Shown: piece after piece, positions 24,674 to 30,132 of the stretch
Numbering within the stretch: the stretch's first letter is position 1
Layout: each line of letters starts with the position of its first letter
Notes under the pieces: model-generated
Database searches by the model: none
What the model was told of the DNA's origin: nothing
What the model saw: the letters and a program-made list of their open reading frames with translations, nothing else
Translations under genes and position numbers: made by a program
Assembly: GCA_002373045.1 (NCBI GenBank)
Contig: DFHU01000045.1
Span: 1-30,132 of the forward strand
Source of the DNA: Pseudoselenomonas ruminantium
Lineage (GTDB): Bacteria; Bacillota; Negativicutes; Selenomonadales; Selenomonadaceae
Length of the DNA: 30,132 nt
Direction: 5' to 3'

Positions 24674-24702
24674 AGTATAGGTGCTAATTATGGCTTTGTC
24701 AA
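24674..24702 (-). promoter_or_regulatory. Strong promoter of the carboxyltransferase gene
   Basis: On the minus strand TTGACA, a 17-base spacer and TATACT, almost consensus. The leader is about 140 bases long and contains the palindrome and repeats listed separately. Confidence 0.8.
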
Positions 24703-24829
24703 TGTAAAATGTGATTTTTTTCCCAAACTATAACCAATTGGAATAATAGATGGAGATTATTGTAAAATGTATACAATTTAGTTATGATGAAAAAAGGGAA
24801 GCTGGGCAGAAAGTTTTTTTTATGAACTA

Positions 24830-24858
24830 TTGGTTTTTTATGCATACATTGGTATAAT
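24830..24858 (+). promoter_or_regulatory. Promoter of the ACT-UPF0210 genes
   Basis: TTGGTT (24830-24835), 17 bases, and a perfect TATAAT (24853-24858) with an extended TGG before it. A second TTGACA at 24888-24893 has no matching -10. CATTGT (24894-24899) and ACAATG (24911-24916) form an inverted repeat in the leader, a possible operator. Confidence 0.65.
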
Positions 24859-24953
24859 TAATTGTGTGGTAAATAAGCTACTTTGTGTTGACACATTGTT
24901 CTATGTTTACACAATGAGCGGGTAAATTTGGAATTATAAGGAGAAATGTGTAA

Positions 24954-25223
24954 ATGAAACTTGTAGTAACAGTCGTAGGCAAAGACCGTGTAGGCATTAT
25001 TGCCATGGTTAGCCAGATTTTGGCCGAGAACAATGTCAACATTTTGTCTATCAATCAGAATATCCTTGACGGCTATTTCAACATGATTCTGATTGCGGAA
25101 ATCAGCAGCAGCAAGATTAAGCTGGTGGACTTGCAGAAGAAACTCAAGGAAAGCGGTCAGGAAATTAATGTAGATATCAAGGCACAGCATGCCGATATCT
25201 TCAATGTAATGCATAATATCTGA
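24954..25223 (+). CDS. ACT domain protein (UPF0237 type)
   Basis: The 89-residue product is a single ACT domain: KLVVTVVGKDRVGIIAMVSQILAENNVNILSINQNI, then the beta-strand NMILIAEISS and a C-terminal helix and strand. The GKDRVGI turn is the ligand-loop position of ACT domains, which usually bind amino acids. Stand-alone ACT proteins of this type are typically found, as here, immediately upstream of a UPF0210 gene, and the pair's function is not established. ATG 24954 has an AAGGAG site. The next gene starts 30 bases downstream. Confidence 0.88.
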   Translation: MKLVVTVVGKDRVGIIAMVSQILAENNVNILSINQNILDGYFNMILIAEISSSKIKLVDLQKKLKESGQEINVDIKAQHADIFNVMHNI

Positions 25224-25253
25224 TGTGACGTTGACTTCTAGGAGGATATATTC

Positions 25254-26615
25254 TTGATTAGCATAGACGATATCATTGAAACAAATGAGATGATTACGGA
25301 GAACAAATTGGATGTGCGTACCATTACCATGGGGATTTCCCTGCGGGATTGTGCTCACCCTAATATGGAGCAGTTCTGCCGTAATGTATACGACAAGATT
25401 ACAAAATCCGCAGAATTTCTCGTGAAGACTGGTGAGGATATCGAAGCGGAGTACGGTATTCCCATCATTCATAAGCGCGTATCGGTAACGCCGATTGCCG
25501 TTGCCGCTGATGCCTGCAAGACGGATACCTATGTGCCGGTGGCTGAGGCCATGGACCGGGCCGCCAAGGAAATCGGTGTCAATTTTATTGGTGGTTTTTC
25601 GGCATTGGTTGAAAAAGGGTTCACGAATGGTGACCGCATTCTGATTAACTCCATTCCGCAGGCACTAGCAACTACGGATGTGGTTTGTTCGTCCGTAAAC
25701 CTTGGCTCGACGAAAACCGGCATCAATATGGACTGCGTTCGCGAAATGGGCGAGGTTATCAAGCGTACGGCGGAACTTACTCGTGATAACGATGCTTTGG
25801 GCTGTGCCAAGCTGGTTGTATTCTGCAATGCTCCTGGAGATAATCCCTTTATGGCGGGCGCATTCCACGGTGTCAGCGAAGCCGATAAGGTGGTCAGTGT
25901 CGGTGTCAGCGGTCCGGGTGTGGTAAAACATGCGTTGGAAGCCAAGAAAGGTGCAGATTTTACCGAAGTTGCCGAAACCATCAAAAAGACGGCGTTTAAG
26001 ATTACCCGCGTAGGCCAGTTGGTTGCTCGTGAAGCGTCCAAGCGTTTGGGCGTGCCCTTTGGCATTATTGACTTGTCTTTGGCACCGACGCCGGCGGTAG
26101 GTGACAGCGTAGCGCGTATCATTGAAGAAATGGGTATTGAGAGCTGCGGTGCTCCGGGCACGACAGCGGCACTAGCGCTCCTCAATGATGCGGTGAAAAA
26201 AGGTGGCTTGATGGCATCTTCTCATGTCGGAGGACTTTCTGGCGCGTTTATTCCAGTAAGTGAAGACGAAGGCATGATTAATGCCATTAAGACCGGCAGC
26301 CTGTCCTTGGAAAAACTCGAAGCTATGACCTGTGTCTGCTCCGTTGGTCTTGATATGATTGCCATTGAGGGCGACACGAGCGCAGCTACGATTTCCGGTA
26401 TTATTGCGGATGAAGCGGCTATCGGTATGATTAATAACAAGACCACGGCTGTCCGTGTTATTCCGGTTCCGGGCAAGAAGGTGGGCGAAATGGTGGAATT
26501 TGGTGGCCTTTTGGGTTACTGTCCCATCGTGCCTGTGCGCAATCAGTACAGCTCTGCGGCATTTATTGCCCGCGGCGGCCGGATTCCGGCACCGATTCGG
26601 AGTTTAACAAACTAA
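25254..26615 (+). CDS. UPF0210 (PFL-like) protein of unknown function, TTG start
   Basis: The 453-residue product matches the UPF0210/DUF711 family in length and motifs: an N-terminal IDDIIETNEMI, then LDVRTITMGISLRDC, VSVTPIAVAAD, GFSALVEKGFTNGD, SVNLGSTKTGINMD, and near the end IPVPGKKVGEMVEFGGLLG. Structures in this family resemble the pyruvate formate-lyase fold, but I see no glycyl-radical motif near the C terminus, so radical chemistry is not supported. The start is a TTG at 25254, set by a strong GGAGG at 25241-25245, which gives the N terminus expected of the family. It is cotranscribed with the ACT gene, suggesting an amino-acid-responsive partner. Confidence 0.88.
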   Translation: MISIDDIIETNEMITENKLDVRTITMGISLRDCAHPNMEQFCRNVYDKITKSAEFLVKTGEDIEAEYGIPIIHKRVSVTPIAVAADACKTDTYVPVAEAMDRAAKEIGVNFIGGFSALVEKGFTNGDRILINSIPQALATTDVVCSSVNLGSTKTGINMDCVREMGEVIKRTAELTRDNDALGCAKLVVFCNAPGDNPFMAGAFHGVSEADKVVSVGVSGPGVVKHALEAKKGADFTEVAETIKKTAFKITRVGQLVAREASKRLGVPFGIIDLSLAPTPAVGDSVARIIEEMGIESCGAPGTTAALALLNDAVKKGGLMASSHVGGLSGAFIPVSEDEGMINAIKTGSLSLEKLEAMTCVCSVGLDMIAIEGDTSAATISGIIADEAAIGMINNKTTAVRVIPVPGKKVGEMVEFGGLLGYCPIVPVRNQYSSAAFIARGGRIPAPIRSLTN

Positions 26616-26620
26616 AAAAT

Positions 26621-26645
26621 AGCCTTCCCCTATGGGGGAAGGCTT
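26621..26645 (+). terminator. Hairpin after the UPF0210 gene
   Basis: AGCCTTCCCC (26621-26630) pairs with GGGGAAGGCT (26635-26644), loop TATG. On the plus strand the following sequence (TATCTGT) is a poor T run; a good T run exists only on the minus strand. Termination toward nth is therefore probably partial. Confidence 0.6.
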
Positions 26646-26662
26646 ATCTGTAGGAGAGCATT

Positions 26663-27301
26663 ATGCGTGTTACGAAGAAAATTAAGGAAGAACAGATACG
26701 CATTTTAGGGGAAGTCTATAAAGATACAAAGCCGGCCTTGATATTTCGCAATCCCTTTGAATTGCTGATTGCGGTGATTCTGTCAGCGCAATGTACCGAT
26801 AAACGGGTGAATGTGACCACGGCTCGTTTGTTTCAGAAGGCGGGTACACCGGAGGCAATCCTGTCTCTAGGGCTGGCGGCCTTGGAAGAGGAAATTCGCG
26901 ACTGTGGACTTTTTCGCAACAAGGCAAAAAATATTATGGCAACCTGCCAGATTCTCTGCGAGGCGTATGGCGGTGAAGTTCCCGCAGATTTTGAGAAATT
27001 GCAGGAACTTCCTGGTGTGGGACGCAAAACAGCCAATGTGGTCATGAGCGTGGGCTTTGGTGCGCCGGCCATCGCTGTGGATACGCATGTGTTTCGCGTC
27101 AGCAACCGCTTAAAACTGGCGGTGGGCGATACGCCGCTGGCAGTAGAGCAGGGGCTGATGAAGGCAATACCAAAGGATAAATGGTCGGCGGCCCATCACT
27201 GGCTTATCTGGCATGGGCGGAATGTCTGCAAGGCGCGCAAGCCGTTATGCAGTGCGTGCCCCTTGGCAGACGTATGTCCAAGCTGTGAGCCGCTGGCATG
27301 A
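26663..27301 (+). CDS. nth: Endonuclease III
   Basis: Nth removes oxidised pyrimidines from DNA and nicks the abasic site. The 212-residue product has the family length. The helix-hairpin-helix LPGVGRKTANVV carries the catalytic lysine (Lys122), AVDTHVFRVSNR the catalytic aspartate (Asp140), and the 4Fe-4S cluster pattern Cys189-x6-Cys196-x2-Cys199-x5-Cys205 is complete. ATG 26663 has GGAG eight bases upstream. It lies 47 bases after the UPF0210 gene, with a hairpin in between, and 21 bases before the acetyltransferase gene. Confidence 0.96.
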   Translation: MRVTKKIKEEQIRILGEVYKDTKPALIFRNPFELLIAVILSAQCTDKRVNVTTARLFQKAGTPEAILSLGLAALEEEIRDCGLFRNKAKNIMATCQILCEAYGGEVPADFEKLQELPGVGRKTANVVMSVGFGAPAIAVDTHVFRVSNRLKLAVGDTPLAVEQGLMKAIPKDKWSAAHHWLIWHGRNVCKARKPLCSACPLADVCPSCEPLA

Positions 27302-27322
27302 GCATAGAAGTGAGATGAGAGC

Positions 27323-27775
27323 ATGATTTATCGGAAGGCAACTTTTGCTGATGTAGAAGCAATATATGAACTTGTGGCTGCTTACGCAGAGCAGGGCGTA
27401 ATGTTGGCGCGCTCGCGCAATACCCTCTATGAAACCTTGCGGGATATGGTGGTGGCCATTGATGATGATGGTACCCTTGCCGGTGTTGGCGGGCTCCATG
27501 TAATCTGGGACAGGCTGGCTGAAGTGCGCACCATGGCCGTATCGCCGCATAAGAGACGCCGAGGTATCGGTGCCGAAATTGTCAAACGCCTGATGGAAGA
27601 TGGTGAACAGCTGGGAATTGAAAAGTATTTTACGCTTACTTATCAGCCGGAGTTTTTCAAGTCCTTAGGCTTTGTTGTCATTAATAAGGAAGAACTGCCC
27701 CATAAGGTCTGGAAGGAATGCATTGATTGTCCCAAGTTCCCCAACTGTGATGAAATCGCTATGGTAAAAGTTTGA
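27323..27775 (+). CDS. Short GNAT acetyltransferase, ArgA-like (probable N-acetylglutamate synthase)
   Basis: Short GNAT proteins of this kind acetylate glutamate from acetyl-CoA to start arginine synthesis. The 150-residue product has the acetyl-CoA loop RRRGIGAEI at about 74-82, a strand VRTMAVSP before it, and a YQPEFFKSLGF segment. The C terminus LPHKVWKECIDCPKFPNCDE is characteristic of short ArgA/NAGS proteins, as in the Rv2747 group, rather than generic acetyltransferases. No other arg gene is in the window, so the assignment rests on these motifs. It starts at ATG 27323 with only a weak GAGA site and is probably cotranscribed with nth. A weak hairpin at 27784-27801 follows it. Confidence 0.75.
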   Translation: MIYRKATFADVEAIYELVAAYAEQGVMLARSRNTLYETLRDMVVAIDDDGTLAGVGGLHVIWDRLAEVRTMAVSPHKRRRGIGAEIVKRLMEDGEQLGIEKYFTLTYQPEFFKSLGFVVINKEELPHKVWKECIDCPKFPNCDEIAMVKV

Positions 27776-27825
27776 AATAAAAGTTTTCCTGTAGTGGAAA
27801 AGCTGTACAATTTTACATTTAGCAG

Positions 27826-27854
27826 TTGACATTATGCGGATAAACTGATATAGT
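27826..27854 (+). promoter_or_regulatory. Promoter of the DAHP synthase-tyrA operon
   Basis: TTGACA (27826-27831), a 17-base spacer and TATAGT (27849-27854), close to consensus. Transcription would start near 27861, in front of the T-box leader. Confidence 0.8.
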
Positions 27855-27860
27855 ATCAAA

Positions 27861-28128
27861 CAACGAGAATAAATGCAAAGACGGAGAGAAGTAAGAGGCA
27901 GAAGTTTTACAGAGAGCGGCGGGCTGGTGTAACGCCGTAGATGGAACCTTTGAAATACACTCCTGAGCAGCCGGTTGAACAGCTGATGTACAGATTAGTA
28001 GGCCGCGCCGGAATGCCACCGTTATCATAGGCTAGGATATGTATGTATCCGAAAGGAGAGGCTTGCATCAGCAAGCAGGGTGGTACCACGGGTATAACAG
28101 CTCGTCCCTGTGAGGGGGCGGGCTTTTT
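27861..28128 (+). promoter_or_regulatory. T-box leader, probable tyrosine type, of the DAHP synthase operon
   Basis: The T-box core AGGGTGGTACCACGGG is at 28077-28092. The probable specifier is TAC (Tyr) at 27956-27958, placed by aligning this leader with the pheS one: specifier, three or four bases, then CCTGAG here against TGGGAGT there. TGG at 27942-27944 (Trp) is the alternative. A GCTTGC/GCAAGC hairpin lies at 28061-28076, and the terminator pairs 28099-28109 with about 28114-28123 before TTTTT. Uncharged tRNA would permit expression of the aromatic pathway genes. Confidence 0.88.
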
Positions 28129-28173
28129 CTGTTTTGAAATTTGAACTTATTATGTTATTATGGAGGAATGGAC

Positions 28174-29187
28174 ATGATTATCGTAATGAGCCCTAGTGCA
28201 ACAAAGGAAAATTTAGAAAAAGTTATTAAGAAAGTGGAGTCCGCTGGACTTAGAACCCATATATCGGAAGGCGAAGAAGTAACAATTGTCGGTGTAATCG
28301 GCGATAAAAAGAAAATCGCAAACTTGGAAATGAATATGATGGAGGGCGTGGAAAAGACCGTCCGCATCACGGAAAAATATAAATTGGTCAGCCGCAATTT
28401 TCATCCGGAAGATACCATTGTGGATGTGGATGGCGTGAAAGTCGGCGGCAAGCAGATTGTGGTTATGGCAGGCCCTTGCTCGGTGGAAAGTATTGAACAG
28501 CTCAGGGAAGCAGCCAAGGCGGTTAAGGCCGGCGGTGCGCAGTTCCTGCGTGGCGGTGCTTTCAAGCCCCGTACCAGCCCCTATGATTTTCAGGGCCTCG
28601 CCGAAGACGGCCTTAAGATGCTGCGTCAGGTAGCGGACGAAGAAGGCCTCAAAGTGGTGACGGAAATCGTGGACAAGGACGATTTGGAACTGGTGGGCAA
28701 ATACGCAGACCTCTATCAGGTCGGCGCCCGCAATATGCAGAATTTCCAGCTCTTAAAGGCTTTGGGCAAGGCCAATAAGCCGGTAATGCTCAAGCGTGGT
28801 CTGTCGGCTACCATCAGTGAATGGCTCAATGCTGCCGAGTACATTATGGCGGGCGGCAATGAGCAGGTCATTCTCTGTGAACGCGGTATTCGCACCTATG
28901 AGACCTTTACGCGTAATACTCTTGACCTCAGTGCGGTAGCAGCGGTGAAGGAACTTTCCCACCTGCCTATCATCGTTGACCCGAGCCACGGCACGGGCCG
29001 CTGGCAGATGGTGAAGCCCATGGCTAGAGCGGCTGTGGCCGCTGGCTGTGACGGGCTGATCATCGAAGTGCATCCGCATCCGGAAGTGGCACTCTCCGAT
29101 GGTGACCAGAGTCTGACGCCGAAGAACTTCAACCTGCTGATGAGCGAACTTGGCAGGATTGCGGAAGTCATGGAGCGCACGGTGTAA
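28174..29187 (+). CDS. aroF: 3-deoxy-7-phosphoheptulonate (DAHP) synthase, type I-beta with N-terminal regulatory domain
   Basis: This enzyme joins phosphoenolpyruvate and erythrose-4-phosphate, the first step of the shikimate pathway. The 337-residue product has a ferredoxin-like N-terminal domain (about 1-70), as in the Thermotoga-type enzyme, where it gives feedback inhibition by tyrosine or phenylalanine. The barrel follows with GPCSVES (100-106), KPRTSPY (131-137) and IVDPSHGTGRW with the metal histidine. ATG 28174 is preferred: GGAGG at 28162-28166 is seven bases upstream, while ATG 28168 is only one base away from it. It is the first gene behind a T-box and is coupled to tyrA, which starts one base after its stop. 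The naming aroF versus aroG/aroA is conventional. Confidence 0.93.
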   Translation: MIIVMSPSATKENLEKVIKKVESAGLRTHISEGEEVTIVGVIGDKKKIANLEMNMMEGVEKTVRITEKYKLVSRNFHPEDTIVDVDGVKVGGKQIVVMAGPCSVESIEQLREAAKAVKAGGAQFLRGGAFKPRTSPYDFQGLAEDGLKMLRQVADEEGLKVVTEIVDKDDLELVGKYADLYQVGARNMQNFQLLKALGKANKPVMLKRGLSATISEWLNAAEYIMAGGNEQVILCERGIRTYETFTRNTLDLSAVAAVKELSHLPIIVDPSHGTGRWQMVKPMARAAVAAGCDGLIIEVHPHPEVALSDGDQSLTPKNFNLLMSELGRIAEVMERTV

Positions 29188-29188
29188 T

Positions 29189-30085
29189 ATGAAACAGGAG
29201 AAATTAACGCTGGCCATAATCGGTGTCGGTCTTATCGGCGGTTCTTTGGGGCTTTGCCTTAAAGATAAACTGGGCGACGATATCTACATCACTGGCCTAT
29301 GCCGTACGCAATCCTCCATGGATAAAGCCATGGAACTGGGGGCTGTTGATTTTGCCACGAATGATATTGCAAAAGTGGTAGGCAACGCCGATATTGTCTT
29401 TTTAAGTCCGCCGGTTTTGCAGATTGTTCCCATGGTGGAAAAGATTCTGCCCTACCTAAAAAAAGGCGCTATTATCACCGATGCCGGTAGTACCAAACAG
29501 TATATCTGGGAGCATTTGCAAAAGATTTTGCCTCCGGATATCTACTATATTGCCGGGCACCCTATGACGGGGCGCGAAAAGAGCGGTGTAACGGCGGCAA
29601 AAAAAGACTTGTTTGTGGGTAAGGCATATGTGATTGTAGAGGATACAGGTGCGCCCAAGGAAGCTCATGATAAACTGATGAGCGTGCTGCGGCATACCGG
29701 TGCGAATTTTACAACGCTCGATATTGCCAAGCATGACCGCTGTGCTTCCGTTATCAGCCATGTGCCGCATGTGGCGGCGGCAGCGCTCGTAACCCTTCTA
29801 AACCAGTCCGGCGGGGATATGGAATCCTGTATCAAGCTTATCGGTGGTGGCTTTAAGGATACTACGCGTATCGCATCCTCTAATGCGGATATGTGGGCGG
29901 ATATCTGCATGACCAACGGTAAGGCCATTGCGGCCAATCTCAAAACTTTGCAGGAAATTATGGATAAGGTCATTACGGCTTGTGAAACACAGGACAGGCA
30001 GGCGATATATGATTACTTTGCCGCCAGCAAGCAGCGTCGTGATGCTTTACTGGAAGATGCATCCCACAAATTTGACCCTAACTAA
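29189..30085 (+). CDS. tyrA: Prephenate dehydrogenase
   Basis: TyrA oxidatively decarboxylates prephenate to 4-hydroxyphenylpyruvate for tyrosine. The 298-residue product has the Rossmann motif IIGVGLIGGSL (10-20), DAGSTK (98-103), GHPMTGREKSG (123-133), and HDRCASVISHVPH, holding catalytic and substrate residues, followed by the helical dimerisation domain. There is no fused chorismate mutase and no C-terminal ACT domain, so tyrosine control may act through the T-box. The start ATG 29189 is one base after the DAHP synthase stop; the ribosome site is weak, which fits translational coupling. Confidence 0.93.
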   Translation: MKQEKLTLAIIGVGLIGGSLGLCLKDKLGDDIYITGLCRTQSSMDKAMELGAVDFATNDIAKVVGNADIVFLSPPVLQIVPMVEKILPYLKKGAIITDAGSTKQYIWEHLQKILPPDIYYIAGHPMTGREKSGVTAAKKDLFVGKAYVIVEDTGAPKEAHDKLMSVLRHTGANFTTLDIAKHDRCASVISHVPHVAAAALVTLLNQSGGDMESCIKLIGGGFKDTTRIASSNADMWADICMTNGKAIAANLKTLQEIMDKVITACETQDRQAIYDYFAASKQRRDALLEDASHKFDPN

Positions 30086-30114
30086 TTGTATTTTACACAG
30101 AATTATGCTAAAAT
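30086..30114 (+). promoter_or_regulatory. Promoter for a gene beyond the right edge
   Basis: TTGTAT (30086-30091), 17 bases, and TAAAAT (30109-30114) preceded by TGC. It lies directly after the tyrA stop and would drive a gene outside the window. Confidence 0.6.
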
Positions 30115-30132
30115 ATGCAAATATTGATGTTG

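Noticed and set aside
24787..24828. Possible 13-codon leader peptide before the ACT gene
   Set aside because: It lies upstream of the predicted promoter's -10 box, has no ribosome site and no run of regulatory codons.
25254..26615. Glycyl-radical enzyme activity for the UPF0210 protein
   Set aside because: The C terminus has no RVxG-type radical motif and no activating radical-SAM gene is nearby.
27784..27801. Weak hairpin TTTTCC/GGAAAA after the acetyltransferase gene
   Set aside because: The stem is only 6 bp with a poor T tract; it is mentioned with the gene but not called as a terminator.
1..30132. tRNA, rRNA, CRISPR arrays, insertion sequences
   Set aside because: No tRNA cloverleaf ends, rRNA-like segments, regularly spaced repeats or transposase genes were noticed on either strand.

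Overview
The window is about 30 kb of bacterial chromosome. It suggests an anaerobic Negativicute of the Selenomonas type, a Gram-positive-lineage bacterium with two membranes. The evidence is a combination of traits: two T-box leaders, a membrane sodium-pump decarboxylase (gamma and beta subunits plus a separate carboxyltransferase subunit), the DapL route to diaminopimelate, zapA directly behind pheST, a Tat-dependent lipoprotein flavoenzyme beside a membrane-anchored multiheme cytochrome c, and ACT/UPF0210 and U32 genes. The genus is an inference; no rRNA gene is present to fix it. Nearly all of the window is ordinary housekeeping and metabolic sequence. The only trace of mobile DNA is the tail of a serine recombinase at the left edge.

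Layout. 1-262: recombinase tail and terminator. 413-2540: glmM (peptidoglycan precursor) followed after one base by a CbiK-type cobaltochelatase (cobalamin). 2750-4252: gamma and beta subunits of a Na+-pumping decarboxylase. 4282-6363: a glutamine synthetase family gene with a terminator-like hairpin in its leader. 6367-7849: a small unknown protein, an exported protein with two internal repeats, and another small unknown protein, closed by a 24-bp perfect hairpin. 7964-11237 (minus): a U32-family protein and a class III aminotransferase in one operon, divergent from a PucR/CdaR-type regulator (11446-12717). 12768-15181: a Tat/lipoprotein flavoprotein and, divergently, a small membrane-anchored cytochrome c with five CXXCH motifs, followed by a convergent PadR regulator. 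15821-19940: T-box(Phe)-pheS-pheT-zapA. 19962-21683: a chemoreceptor. 21747-22982 (minus): dapL. 23136-24524 (minus): the biotin-dependent carboxyltransferase (OadA/5S type) lacking a biotin domain. 24830-26615: an ACT protein and a UPF0210 protein. 26663-27775: nth and a short ArgA-like acetyltransferase. 27826-30085: a T-box leader with DAHP synthase and prephenate dehydrogenase. A promoter at the right edge serves a gene outside the window.

How the genes work together. The decarboxylase subunits at 2.7-4.3 kb and 23.1-24.5 kb probably form one enzyme complex although their genes lie 19 kb apart; the biotin carrier must be elsewhere. Aromatic amino acid status is read by two T-boxes, a phenylalanine-type one on pheST and a probable tyrosine-type one on the DAHP synthase/tyrA operon. 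The flavoprotein and cytochrome look like an extracytoplasmic reductase and its electron feed from the menaquinone pool; the substrate is unknown and this is the most attractive functional unknown here. Other unknowns are the repeat-containing exported protein, the conditional-looking leader of the glutamine synthetase gene, and the ACT/UPF0210 pair.
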